From Mycobacterium sp. 852002-40037_SCH5390672 (GTDB lineage Bacteria > Actinomycetota > Actinomycetes > Mycobacteriales > Mycobacteriaceae), in NCBI RefSeq assembly GCF_001665875.1, contig NZ_LZTA01000116.1, forward strand, positions 40,141 through 104,140: 64,000 nucleotides of DNA, given 5' to 3'. A program made the position numbers and the translations under genes. Position 1 is the first letter of the stretch, and every line of letters starts with the position of its first letter. The notes beneath the pieces are model-generated. The model made no database searches, was not told the DNA's origin, and was given only the letters and a program-made list of their open reading frames with translations. Below, one piece after another: positions 43,357 to 52,249 of this stretch.

Positions 43357-44667
43357 GTGACCTCCATTGTGATCGTGGGAAGCGGCTTCACCGGATTCAC
43401 CTGCGCCCGCCGGCTGGCCCGAATTCTGCGCCGACGGCGTGCGCCGGTCGACATCACGATAATCTCCCCCGTCGACTACATGCTGTACACGCCGCTGTTG
43501 CCCGACGTCGCCGGCGGCGTAGTCGATGCTCGCTTTGTCGCTGTCCCACTGGCTAATTCGCTCAAGGGTGTGCGCGCATTACGCGGTCGCGTGGATGCCG
43601 TGGACTTCACCCAGAACACACTGACCTATTGCGACCCAGAAGAGCGCAGCCATTCGATGTCCTGGGATCGGCTGGTGCTGACGCCGGGTTCGGTGACGCG
43701 CTTGTTCGATATCCCGGGGCTCGCGAAACACGCGCGCGGATTGAAGACCACCGCCGAGGCCCTCTACCTGCGAGACCACTTCGTCGAACAACTGGAGCTG
43801 GCCAACATCGAGGATGATCCTCGCGTGGCCGCAGCCCGGCGCACCGTCGTGGTGGTCGGCGCGTCGTATTCGGGCACCGAGCTGGTGGCCCAGCTGCGGG
43901 CGCTGGCCGACGCGGCGGCCAAACAAATGGGCTTCAGCCCCGCCGAGGTGCGGTTTCTGCTGCTGGACCTGGCCGACCAGGTGATGCCCGAGGTGGGAAA
44001 GAAGCTGGGTGACGCCGCGCTCAAGTTGTTACGCAAGCGTGGTATCGATGTCCGGCTCGGCATCACCCTCAAGGAGGCGCATGCCGATCACGTGGTGCTG
44101 AGCGATGATTCGCGTATCGATACGCGCACGATCGCATGGGTGACGGGGGTGACCGGCGCACCGTTGATCCAAGACCTGGGCCTACCGACCGAAAAGGGCC
44201 GGCTCACGGTTCAGGCTGACCTGCAGGTTCCGGGTCACCCCGAGGTGTTCGCGGCCGGTGACGCGGCCGCGGTGCCCGATCTGACCCAACCGGGAAAGAT
44301 CACCCCGCCGACCGCTCAACACGCGACCCGCCAGGGCAAAGCGCTGGCCCGCAACGTCGCGGCCAGCCTCGGTTACGGCAGCAGCAAGGAATACAAGCAT
44401 CGCAACCTGGGTCTGGTGGTCGACCTCGGACCGCGCCACGCGGTTGCCAATCCGCTCAACATCCACCTGTCCGGACTGCCCGCCAAAGCCGTCACCAGGT
44501 CCTACCACCTGTACGCGATTCCCCGCGGCGTCAACCGGTGGGCGGTGTCGCTGGCCTACCTGACCGACGCACTGTTCACCCGCTCCGTCGTCTCGATCGG
44601 GTTGACATCCGAGGACGACGCGCAATTCATGGCCAGCGAAGGCATCCCGATGCCGAAGACGAGCTGA
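43357..44667 (+). CDS. Type II NADH dehydrogenase-like FAD oxidoreductase
   Basis: About 436 residues. Two Rossmann folds: FAD motif IVIVGSGFTGFTCA at the N-terminus and NADH motif VVVVGASYSGTELVAQL at about residue 165. The FAD-contact segment VFAAGDAAAVPD is near the C-terminus. It passes electrons from NADH to menaquinone without proton pumping, on the inner face of the membrane. It resembles M. tuberculosis Ndh/NdhA, but I cannot tell which. GTG 43357 is the start because the Rossmann motif begins five codons later. Confidence 0.85.
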   Translation: MTSIVIVGSGFTGFTCARRLARILRRRRAPVDITIISPVDYMLYTPLLPDVAGGVVDARFVAVPLANSLKGVRALRGRVDAVDFTQNTLTYCDPEERSHSMSWDRLVLTPGSVTRLFDIPGLAKHARGLKTTAEALYLRDHFVEQLELANIEDDPRVAAARRTVVVVGASYSGTELVAQLRALADAAAKQMGFSPAEVRFLLLDLADQVMPEVGKKLGDAALKLLRKRGIDVRLGITLKEAHADHVVLSDDSRIDTRTIAWVTGVTGAPLIQDLGLPTEKGRLTVQADLQVPGHPEVFAAGDAAAVPDLTQPGKITPPTAQHATRQGKALARNVAASLGYGSSKEYKHRNLGLVVDLGPRHAVANPLNIHLSGLPAKAVTRSYHLYAIPRGVNRWAVSLAYLTDALFTRSVVSIGLTSEDDAQFMASEGIPMPKTS

Positions 44668-44679
44668 CGCGGTGACGCC

Positions 44680-45216
44680 TCAGTCTTCGGCCGACTGTTG
44701 CGCCATCGCGTAGGCGAGCTGAAGAAAGTCCGCACCGGCCAGCGCGCTGAATACGCCGGCGATCAGGCGGGTGAACCGCGGGGCGAACACCAGGCCGATG
44801 GCGAACCCGGTGGCGACCCACATGTCCAGGCAGAACGGGCAGGTCAGCAGCTCCCCCAGGCTGTGCCGCAGCTGGCTTTGCTCGCGAACCTCTTCCTGGA
44901 CTTCGGCCGGGCCGCCGGTGCCCGCATACTGCGTAAAGGGCGCGCGCAGCGGACTCGTCACCGCATCCTTGGTCAGAGTTCGCGACAGTTTGTGGGTGCC
45001 GAGGGTAAGGATGAGGAGGTCCTGGGCCCGCCACCGGTTCGGCAACGCGCGTCCGGTGGCCAGCGCGGCCAGCACCGCGGCGACCACCACAACGCTGTAG
45101 ACGGCCATGACCGCCACGTAGCCTCCCAGCGGTCGGTCATTGTCGCCGCGATAGGCGTCCGCTTCCTGCCGTGCACCATCGACGGCCGCGGCGCCGGTTT
45201 CCGTCAACTCACCCAT
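44680..45216 (-). CDS. DUF1360 membrane protein
   Basis: 178 residues. The family core LILTLGTHKLSRTLTKDAVTSPLRAPFT and LLTCPFCLDMW is clear (shown as LSRTLTKDAVTSPLRAPFT and GELLTCPFCLDMW). Three hydrophobic segments place it in the membrane. DUF1360 proteins also occur next to spore-coat or stress genes; role unknown. A weak SigF-like promoter (GATT-15-GGGTAC, 45270-45246) is upstream. Convergent with ndh. Confidence 0.85.
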   Translation of the reverse strand: MGELTETGAAAVDGARQEADAYRGDNDRPLGGYVAVMAVYSVVVVAAVLAALATGRALPNRWRAQDLLILTLGTHKLSRTLTKDAVTSPLRAPFTQYAGTGGPAEVQEEVREQSQLRHSLGELLTCPFCLDMWVATGFAIGLVFAPRFTRLIAGVFSALAGADFLQLAYAMAQQSAED

Positions 45217-45245
45217 CGCTTCTCCTTAAAGGCATAGCGGGACGA

Positions 45246-45270
45246 GTACCCGACGTGGGCCGGTGCAATC
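45246..45270 (-). promoter_or_regulatory. Weak SigF-like promoter of the DUF1360 gene
   Basis: On the minus strand, GATT (45270-45267), a 15-bp spacer and GGGTAC (45251-45246). It is one base off the consensus in each element. Confidence 0.4.
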
Positions 45271-45280
45271 CGCGATGGCC

Positions 45281-45646
45281 TCAGACTGTGCCCTGCTCGA
45301 CGGGCTTCGCCGTTTTCGCGGCTTCTCGCAAGGTGCGGTTGGTGGACCGCAGATCGGTGTTGACCGCCGACAACGTGGCGTTATGGTCTTCGAGATCGAG
45401 AATGCGCGAGACGCCGGCCAGGTTGACCCCGGAGTCGACCAGCGCGCTGATGCGCTTGATCCTGACCAGGTCGTCGGCGCTGTAGCGGCGGGTACCGCCC
45501 TGGCTGCGCGACGGCGTGATCAAGCCGTAGCGCTCGTAGAGCCGCAGCGACTGCACCGGGATCCCGGACAGTTCGGCGGCCACCGAGATGCCATACACCC
45601 CATGGTCGGACGCCGGGGTACCCGCGTTTCCGCGGTAGTCGACCAT
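45281..45646 (-). CDS. MerR-family regulator (HspR-like)
   Basis: About 121 residues. The MerR DNA-binding domain reads YGISVAAELSGIPVQSLRLYERYGLITPSR, with RYSADDLVRIKRI; a coiled coil follows (LDLEDHNATLSAVNTDLRST). It is the short HspR-like type without a ligand domain. GGGGAGG before ATG 45646 supports the start. It is divergent from hsp18, with a palindrome between them, so it is likely the repressor of hsp18. Confidence 0.88.
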   Translation of the reverse strand: MVDYRGNAGTPASDHGVYGISVAAELSGIPVQSLRLYERYGLITPSRSQGGTRRYSADDLVRIKRISALVDSGVNLAGVSRILDLEDHNATLSAVNTDLRSTNRTLREAAKTAKPVEQGTV

Positions 45647-45693
45647 CGCGCGCCTCCCCGTAGTTACCTCTTCAGGAAATCTGTTTAGCACAC

Positions 45694-45722
45694 TTGCGCG
45701 CTTCTGTCGACGGTGCTATATA
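45694..45722 (+). promoter_or_regulatory. SigA-like promoter of hsp18
   Basis: TTGCGC at 45694-45699 and TATATA at 45717-45722, spaced 17 bp, in an AT-rich patch between the divergent merR and hsp18 genes. The start of hsp18 is 67 bases downstream. Confidence 0.55.
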
Positions 45723-45726
45723 AAAT

Positions 45727-45744
45727 CTATGTCGCTGGACATAG
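45727..45744. promoter_or_regulatory. Operator palindrome in the merR/hsp18 gap
   Basis: CTATGTC at 45727-45733 and GACATAG at 45738-45744 form a perfect 7-bp inverted repeat around GCTG, just downstream of the hsp18 -10 element. MerR-family proteins bind such palindromes; it is the likely site of the divergent MerR protein. Confidence 0.6.
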
Positions 45745-45788
45745 GATTGCCTGAACCACCGCCTAGATTGGAGTGAGAGGTGACCACC

Positions 45789-46238
45789 ATGCTGATGCGT
45801 TCAGATCCGTTCCGTGAACTCGACCGCTTCGCCCAGCAGGTCCTCGGTACCGCAGCCCGGCCGGCAGTGATGCCGATGGACGCCTGGCGCGAAGGCGAGA
45901 ATTTCGTCGTCGAGTTCGACCTGCCCGGCATCGATGCCGACTCGCTGGACATCGACATCGAGCGCAATGTGGTGACCGTGCGCGCCGAACGACCGGCCGT
46001 CGATCCCAACCGCGAGATGCTGGCCACCGAGCGGCCGCGCGGCGTGTTCAGCCGCCAGCTGGTGCTCGGCGAAAACCTCGACACCGACAAGATCGAGGCC
46101 TCCTATTCCGAAGGCGTTCTGCGCCTGCATGTCCCGGTGGCCGAGAAGGCCAAGCCGCGCAAGATCTCGGTCGGCCGCGGCGGTGCTACGCGGTCCGTCA
46201 GAGAAGGCACCGCCCCGCGCGAGGTCATCAACGCCTGA
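45789..46238 (+). CDS. hsp18: Hsp20-family small heat shock protein (18 kDa antigen type)
   Basis: About 149 residues, alpha-crystallin fold. The start MLMRSDPFRELDRFAQQVLG and the core FVVEFDLPGIDADSLDIDIE closely match the M. leprae 18 kDa antigen family, as I recall it; the C-terminal motif AKPRKISV is the usual anchor. It is an oligomeric holdase chaperone in the cytoplasm. GTG 45780 is in frame, but GAGAGG eight bases before ATG 45789 favours the latter. Divergent MerR gene and palindrome suggest repressor control. Confidence 0.92.
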   Translation: MLMRSDPFRELDRFAQQVLGTAARPAVMPMDAWREGENFVVEFDLPGIDADSLDIDIERNVVTVRAERPAVDPNREMLATERPRGVFSRQLVLGENLDTDKIEASYSEGVLRLHVPVAEKAKPRKISVGRGGATRSVREGTAPREVINA

Positions 46239-46363
46239 CCGACCGGCGGCAGGGCGGCGGCCGCACGTGGCACGCATGCGCATGCGCGTTATGGCCGCCG
46301 CACGCCGCCGGCTCCAGGCCACCGGTGCGAACGTTCGCCCGGTGCCAGGGAGGCGGATAAACG

Positions 46364-47047
46364 ATGAAATGGGAACTCGACGGCCAGACTGCCAGCGTCG
46401 AACAGGCGCTGGCGGGCGGCGCTGGGCAGCCGGCGGGGTGGTTTCGGTTCTACTTCACCGACCAGCGCTGGGAATGGTCGGAACAAGTGCAACGGATGCA
46501 CGGGTATGAGGCCGGCAGCGTGACTCCGACCACCGAACTGGTGCTCTCCCACAAGCATCCCGACGACCGCGGACACGTCGCGGCCACCATCGATCAAATC
46601 GTTCATAAGCGCCAGGCGTTCAGCACGCGCCACCGGATCATCGATACCCGGGGAAATGTGCACCACGTGGTCGTCGTCGGCGACCGGATGTTCGACGACG
46701 ACGGTGACGTGATCGGGACCCACGGGTTCTACATCGACGTCTCTGAACAGCACGAACAAGTGCACGAGGACGCGATGAGCGCCAAACTGGCTGCGATCAG
46801 CGAGAACCGGGCCGGCATCGAGCAAGCCAAAGGCATGCTGATGCTGGTCTACGACATCAGCGACAGCGCGGCCTTCGAGTTGCTCAAATGGCTGTCCCAG
46901 GAAGCGAATATCAAGCTGCGACCGCTCGCCGAGCAAATCGCCCGAGACTTCCGCGGTGCCGGCTTGGCGCTGAACACCCAGACGGAATTCGACCACCTGC
47001 TGATGACCGCGCACGAACGCGTCCGACAGACCAACGGCAGCGAGTAA
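46364..47047 (+). CDS. PAS-ANTAR regulator
   Basis: 227 residues. PAS domain at about 15-135 (FRFYFTDQRWEWSEQVQRMHG, HKHPDDRGHVAATIDQIV, HRIIDTRGNVHHVVVVGDRM) and C-terminal ANTAR (ENRAGIEQAKGMLMLVYDIS, FELLKWLSQEANIKLRPLAE). It probably senses a ligand or light/redox state through PAS and controls RNA termination. It is the second ANTAR protein within 4 kb. No obvious target hairpin pair was located. Confidence 0.9.
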   Translation: MKWELDGQTASVEQALAGGAGQPAGWFRFYFTDQRWEWSEQVQRMHGYEAGSVTPTTELVLSHKHPDDRGHVAATIDQIVHKRQAFSTRHRIIDTRGNVHHVVVVGDRMFDDDGDVIGTHGFYIDVSEQHEQVHEDAMSAKLAAISENRAGIEQAKGMLMLVYDISDSAAFELLKWLSQEANIKLRPLAEQIARDFRGAGLALNTQTEFDHLLMTAHERVRQTNGSE

Positions 47048-47220
47048 AAGCCGGCACGCCAAGGATTTCCGTTCCTCAGTGGTCTGTTCAGTCGCGGCAC
47101 TCCCGAATGACGCAGGGCATTGCCTGACGGCTTCGGCGGTGACCGTTTCGGCGTGGCGACAAGCTCAAGGGACTTTCGGCCAATATCGGTGGTCGGTCCG
47201 CCGCGGGGCCATCCGCCCTT

Positions 47221-48379
47221 ATGCTGACCACGATGGCGAAACAAGGCCCCGATCCCGCGACGCCGCTATGGCGCGCGGCGCAAGTATTCCGGCTGCTGAG
47301 CTGCATCTATGCCACCGGCTTTCAAATCGCGATCAATCCGGATCTGATTCGGCCAGTGCTGGGTTGGGTGCTTTTCGCCGGAGTGATCGTATGGAGCGCG
47401 GCCTGCGCGTTCGCCTACCTTCGCGGGTTCGGCCGCAAACCGGCGTGGGTGCTCGCCGAGCTCGTGATCGTTGTCTTGCTGATGTGGTCGAACAACCTTG
47501 TCGCGAGCCCGCACTGGGCGGCCGAGAACCAGACCTGGCCGACGACGTTGTGGGCCACCAATCCCACCATTTCCGCCGCCATCCAGTTCGGCCCCGCGGG
47601 CGGAATGCTGACGGGCCTGGCGGTGATGGCCACCAATTTCGCCGTCAAGAACTACTTCGCGCTCAACCTCGGGCACAACGCCACCGTCATCATCGAACTG
47701 GCGATCGGCATGGCGATCGGGATGGCCGCGCAAACCGCGCGGCGCGCCCACGATGAGCTGCAGCGAGCGGCCCAATTGACGGCCGCGGTGCAGGAACGCG
47801 ACCGGCTGTCCCGGCAGGTACACGACGGAGCCATCCAGGTGCTGGCTGGTCGCCAAGAAGGGGCATGAGATTGGCGGCGCCACAGCAGAACTCGCCGATC
47901 TGGCGAGCGAGCAAGAACGCGCGCTGCGACGCTGGCTGGCGTGCACGGACATCGATCGGGACGCCGACGGCGCCGGGATCGACCTGCGCACGCTGCTGCG
48001 GTGCCGGGAATCCGATCGGGTATCCCTCAGCCTGCCCGGCACACCGGTACCGTTGGGGCGTTGGGCGGGAACCGAACTCGACGCCGCGGTGGGCAACGTG
48101 TTGGACAATGTAGTCGCCCACGCCGGCCCGGATGCGCACGCGTTCGTGCTCGTGGAGGACCTCGGCGATGCCGTCCTGGTCAGCGTCCGCGACGACGGGG
48201 TGGGCATTGCCGCCGGCCGGCTCGAGGAAGCGGCCCGTCAGGGACGCCTCGGCATCTCCCAATCGATCGTGGGACGGTTGACGTCGCTGGGCGGCAGCGC
48301 CGAATTGCACAGCGAGCCCGGCGAAGGCACCGAGTGGCAGTTGTGCGTGCCACGCCGGGAGGGACGCCATGGGGGATGA
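47221..48379 (+). pseudogene. MacS-type sensor histidine kinase broken by a frameshift
   Basis: Two frames make one kinase. The first (47221-47868) has a DUF5931-like membrane sensor (about five hydrophobic helices) and the HisKA_3 box SRQVHDGAIQVL with His201. It leaves register at 47841-47850, where CTGGCTGG replaces an expected CTGGCGCTGG; a two-base loss would restore the family sequence VLALVAKKGHEIGG. The second frame then runs open to 48379 with the HATPase domain (AELADLASEQERALRRW, VGNVLDNVVAHAG, SVRDDGVGI, GRLGISQSIVGRL). Restored length is about 386 residues. Either a recent inactivation, a sequencing error or a recoded gene. The regulator gene follows with an 11-base overlap. Confidence 0.85.
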
Positions 48380-49034
48380 CGAGACGCCGACGACGGTGAT
48401 GGTCGTCGACGACCACCCGATCTGGCGTGACGCGGTCGCTCGCGACCTGGCCGAGGGCGGCTTCACCGTGCTGGCCACCGCTGACGGTGTGGCTGCCGCA
48501 CAGCGGCGGGCGGCCGTGGTCAAGCCCGACGTGGTGGTGATGGACATGCAACTGACCGACGGCGACGGTGCACAGGCCACCGCCGCGGTGCTGGCCGTCT
48601 CGCCATCGTCGCGGGTGCTGGTGCTGTCGGCCTCCGACGAACGCGACGACGTCCTGGAGGCGGTCAAGGCCGGCGCGACCGGGTACCTGGTCAAGAGCGC
48701 CTCGAAATCCGAACTGGCGCAAGCGGTCGCGGCCACCGCGGCCGGGCGGGCCGTGTTCACCCCGAGCCTGGCCGGACTCGTCCTGGGTGAATACCGGCGT
48801 ATCGCGCAGAGCAAGGCCGACGGTCCCGCTCGTCCCAGTCTCACCGAACGCGAAACAGAGGTGTTGCGGTACGTCGCAAAAGGGCTGTCCGCCAAACAGA
48901 TCGCCGAGAAGCTCTCGTTGAGCCACCGCACGGTGGAAAACCACGTGCAGGCGACATTTCGCAAGCTTCAACTCGCCAATCGGGTGGAACTGGCTCGCTA
49001 TGCCATTGAGCACGGTCTGGACGAAGCGCCGTGA
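48369..49034 (+). CDS. NarL/LuxR-family response regulator
   Basis: 221 residues. Receiver domain with acidic pair VVDDHP near the N-terminus, phospho-acceptor Asp59 in VVVMDMQ and Lys in YLVKSAS; LuxR-type helix-turn-helix at the C-terminus (LTERETEVLRYVAKGLSAKQ, LSHRTVENHVQATF). It overlaps the end of the frameshifted kinase by 11 bases, so the pair is a two-component system whose kinase appears broken while the regulator is intact. A strong hairpin follows the stop. Confidence 0.92.
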   Translation: MGDDETPTTVMVVDDHPIWRDAVARDLAEGGFTVLATADGVAAAQRRAAVVKPDVVVMDMQLTDGDGAQATAAVLAVSPSSRVLVLSASDERDDVLEAVKAGATGYLVKSASKSELAQAVAATAAGRAVFTPSLAGLVLGEYRRIAQSKADGPARPSLTERETEVLRYVAKGLSAKQIAEKLSLSHRTVENHVQATFRKLQLANRVELARYAIEHGLDEAP

Positions 49035-49078
49035 CCCGCGGGGTGGGCGCATAACCGCACCACTTACCCCGCGGGTCA
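49032..49078. terminator. Hairpin between the regulator and acyltransferase genes
   Basis: 13-bp arms TGACCCGCGGGGT (49032-49044) and its complement (49066-49078) around a 21-base loop. The left arm overlaps the regulator stop. It can serve both convergent genes. The loop is long for a simple terminator. Confidence 0.55.
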
Positions 49079-49089
49079 ACGAATTTGGG

Positions 49090-50403
49090 CTACCGGGTTA
49101 CCGCGTGGCACCCTAATCGCACCGTGGCCACGATTCGCGCGGTCACCAGCGCGGTCACCACCACGGCCATGCACACCAGCCCGTCGTCTTTGAGGCCCCA
49201 CCTGATCGCGGCGAGCAGCGCCACGCCGGCCACGCACAACAGCGCACCCATGGCTGCGCCGCGCCCGCGCGACGTCACCGCGGGCGCGCCGTCCCAGCCG
49301 GACAGCGGGTTGTTCTCCAGCGGCCGCAGCGCGACGAACAGCACCGCCACCGCGACGACCACGATGAGCACCTGCGCGAGGCTGATGGCGAGGAAGTCCC
49401 GCGCGCCCGGAAAGCGAGGGCAGCCAAGGTAATCGAAGACCAGATGCACGCCTAGCAGCACCGGCATGTGCCACAGGTACAGGGTCATCGCGCCGGAGTT
49501 GCCGATGGCGGTCCACCACCACACCCGCGGCCGCTGCGCCCAGCGCGCGATCGCCGGCGCGGCCGCGATCGCCAATGCGCTCAGGATGATTGCGTGCCCA
49601 GCCAGCAACAGTGACGGCGGGCTGGTGTTGGAGAGGTGGTGGTCACCGGTGCCGACCATGCTGACCTGATACGGCCCCCAGTGCACCAGTGCGACGTCGA
49701 AGGTGAAGAAGACGGCGGCGACGGCCAGCGCGGCGCGGCCGCTGAGCAGCCCGCGGCGGTAGGCCACGCCGAACATGGCGGGAATGAGCCAGACGGCCAG
49801 GTTGAGGTAACCCAGCGGCATCATCGCCGGCCAGTGCAGCCGGATCACGTCGATCAGCGCGATTGCCCCGTAGACCGTAGCCACCCCGGCGGCCAGGCGC
49901 CCGGCAGTGGTGATGCGGTGCAGCACCGGCATGGCGGCCAGCACCAGGACGTAGGCACCCAGGAACCACAGCAGCTGCGTGCTGACGCCGGCGACCGGCT
50001 CGTAGATGTGTTGCGGCAGTGCCCGATACAGCACGGTCAGTGTCACGGCCCAGAATGCCAGATAGTAGAACACCGGCCGGAACAGTCTGGTGCAGCGTCT
50101 CATCAGCCAATCTCCCCAGTTGGTGCCGGGAGTCCAGGAGGACACGCAGGCGGCCGCGCCGGCGAAGAAGAACAGCGGCATGATCTGCAGCAGCCACGTC
50201 ATCGCCTGAAACAACATCGAGGAGGTAAGCAGGTTGTCCCAGATCAAGACGTGGTTTTCGATGATGCTCGCCGCCATCACGGTATGGCCGAGCACCACCC
50301 CGACCAGGGAGGTGATGCGGATGACGTCCAGGACGCGATCGCGTTCGGCCGGTGTGCGTGCGGCCACCTCGGCGACGTCGGGGAACCTGACAAGAGTCGT
50401 CAT
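49090..50403 (-). CDS. Acyltransferase 3 family membrane protein
   Basis: 437 residues with about ten hydrophobic helices. The N-terminal RDRVLDVIRITSLVGVVLGH is the AT-3 entry with the conserved Arg and His; SWTPGTNWGDWLMRRCTRLFRPVFYY is the next family-like block. These integral enzymes O-acylate sugars or lipids of the envelope. Substrate unknown. Isolated, convergent with the response regulator. Confidence 0.86.
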   Translation of the reverse strand: MTTLVRFPDVAEVAARTPAERDRVLDVIRITSLVGVVLGHTVMAASIIENHVLIWDNLLTSSMLFQAMTWLLQIMPLFFFAGAAACVSSWTPGTNWGDWLMRRCTRLFRPVFYYLAFWAVTLTVLYRALPQHIYEPVAGVSTQLLWFLGAYVLVLAAMPVLHRITTAGRLAAGVATVYGAIALIDVIRLHWPAMMPLGYLNLAVWLIPAMFGVAYRRGLLSGRAALAVAAVFFTFDVALVHWGPYQVSMVGTGDHHLSNTSPPSLLLAGHAIILSALAIAAAPAIARWAQRPRVWWWTAIGNSGAMTLYLWHMPVLLGVHLVFDYLGCPRFPGARDFLAISLAQVLIVVVAVAVLFVALRPLENNPLSGWDGAPAVTSRGRGAAMGALLCVAGVALLAAIRWGLKDDGLVCMAVVVTALVTARIVATVRLGCHAVTR

Positions 50404-50537
50404 GGGAGCGAAATTGCCCTTCTGTGTGGTGGATTAAAGCCTTGTGGTGGAGAGGAAGTCATGCGATGCAAGAAGCATCGCCGATCGCGCGGGCACGGGC
50501 CTGCGCACTTCTACGCGTTGTCCCTGAGTAGTACTAC

Positions 50538-50828
50538 TCAGCTCGCGGCATTGAGCGGATCGTAATCGGCCAGCAGCTTTTCGATGCGGGCCTCGTCGAG
50601 TCGTACCCGCACGGTTGTGGCTTCCTGTTGGTCGCGGATCACCTTGGCCAGGGTGAATGCACTCGACACCAGGAAGAGAAAGGTGACGCCGAGGAACAAC
50701 CGTGGCCACGGGTCAAGCGGCAGGAAGTAGATTCCGCCGAGCGCGGCCAGGAAGCTGATCGCGAACGCGACGGCGGCCTGGACGAAGAAGGCGGCGGTGG
50801 TTTTCGATGTGCTGTTGGGAACGGTCAT
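50538..50828 (-). CDS. Small two-helix membrane protein
   Basis: 96 residues. Two hydrophobic segments (VQAAVAFAISFLAALGGIYFL and RLFLGVTFLFLVSSAFTLAKVI), then a charged tail. It resembles the short YiaA/YiaB-type membrane proteins. No function known. It lies between the acyltransferase and the permease on the same strand. Confidence 0.75.
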   Translation of the reverse strand: MTVPNSTSKTTAAFFVQAAVAFAISFLAALGGIYFLPLDPWPRLFLGVTFLFLVSSAFTLAKVIRDQQEATTVRVRLDEARIEKLLADYDPLNAAS

Positions 50829-50873
50829 GCCAATAAGCCTGCGGCAGCACGCCGTTGGCGGGGATCCGTAAGA

Positions 50874-52148
50874 CTACTCAGATTTGGCGGACGGGGTCAG
50901 CAGCACCGCCGCGGCGCCCGCGGCACACACTGCGGCCGCCGCGGCAACCACCGTCGCCACCTCCACCGAAGCAAACGCGGAGTCCGCGAGCGGTTTGGCC
51001 ACGGCCACCACGCCCAGCGCGGGCATCACCAGCCGGACCCACCACGTCACCACGCTGTCACCGGGAATCCGTGAATTCGCCTCTGTGGCAAACACATACA
51101 GTGCCATCAGCAGCAGGGGCGCCGCGCCCAGGATGACCAGCCCGATCCAGCGCGCGCCGTGCGCCGAGATCACGGCGGCAACCAACGCGACGATCGCCAC
51201 CACCGCCACTCGCAAACCGGCGTTCGGTGTCGCCCCGCGCATGACCACCAGACCCCCGGCGGCGCGCACCGCCGCCCACCCCGAGGACAACGCGGCGGCC
51301 ACGGCCAGGCTGACGCCCGCGATGACCATCCATGTCTGACCCGGGCCGGCGTAGAACTGTGGCACCGCTTCGGCCAGATGTTTGGCGCTCCACCGCCACG
51401 GGCCCACCACACTTTGGTGATCGCCGACCCACACCGTCACCGCCGCCACCGCCACCACCGCGACGGCCAGCAACATGGATCTGCCCGGCCTGGCTATGCG
51501 CGCGCTGCGAACCGTGATGAGTTCAATGCCCACCATCCCCAGGCCGAAGCCGACGAGCTGGCCGGACAGCTGGCCCGGCGTCGCCGCCGTACCGATGACG
51601 ACCGCGTCACTGCCTGCGGCGACGCGGGCGGTGACCGCCACCGCGAGGTAGACGTAGACGAGCAGGCCTGCGATCACCAGCGGCGCCACTACCGATGCGA
51701 TTGCCCGAGTCGGCGCCAGGCACACGGTTGCCCCGGCAGCGACGGCTGCGACAACGGCGCCGAGGGGTAGCCGAGAAACGATCTGCGCGGGGTCTTCGGT
51801 TGAGGAAAACAGCTGCACCAGTTCCAGTCCGAGGGTAGTGGCGAACTTCGCGGCCAGCACCACGTAGGCGCACAGCTGAACGATGCCCGCGGCCGTCCCA
51901 GCCCGCCGGCCCAGGGTGGCACCAATCATCTCGGCGGTACTGTGCGCGTTTGGCGCGTGGGCACGCAGCCGCACCAAGGCGTAGATGACCGGAATCGTGA
52001 CCGCCGCCCCGAGCAGGGCGCCCAATCCGTACACCACTGCGGACACAATCACGGCCATGCTCAGGCCGGCGGCTTGCCAGGTCCCCAGTACGGACTCCCC
52101 CGACCCGGATTCCGGCTGCGCGGGCGCGGGCAACGATTTCTTCGGCAT
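50874..52148 (-). CDS. APC-like amino acid/cation permease
   Basis: 424 residues with about 11-12 hydrophobic helices. The first helix region (TWQAAGLSMAVIVSAVVYGLGALLGAAVTIP shown in part: GLSMAVIVSAVVYGLGAL) and the HSTAEMIGATLGRRAG loop resemble APC-superfamily transporters. No substrate motif. The nearest recognisable neighbours give no hint of substrate. Start at ATG 52148. Confidence 0.72.
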   Translation of the reverse strand: MPKKSLPAPAQPESGSGESVLGTWQAAGLSMAVIVSAVVYGLGALLGAAVTIPVIYALVRLRAHAPNAHSTAEMIGATLGRRAGTAAGIVQLCAYVVLAAKFATTLGLELVQLFSSTEDPAQIVSRLPLGAVVAAVAAGATVCLAPTRAIASVVAPLVIAGLLVYVYLAVAVTARVAAGSDAVVIGTAATPGQLSGQLVGFGLGMVGIELITVRSARIARPGRSMLLAVAVVAVAAVTVWVGDHQSVVGPWRWSAKHLAEAVPQFYAGPGQTWMVIAGVSLAVAAALSSGWAAVRAAGGLVVMRGATPNAGLRVAVVAIVALVAAVISAHGARWIGLVILGAAPLLLMALYVFATEANSRIPGDSVVTWWVRLVMPALGVVAVAKPLADSAFASVEVATVVAAAAAVCAAGAAAVLLTPSAKSE

Positions 52149-52249
52149 CGCCTAAGCATGACGCAGCGGCCACGCAATTGATCCGGTGAACGCGACGCGA
52201 TTTCGATAGCTTTGTAAGCCCCGCGGTCAAAGGTAGTTAGGACTCAAAC

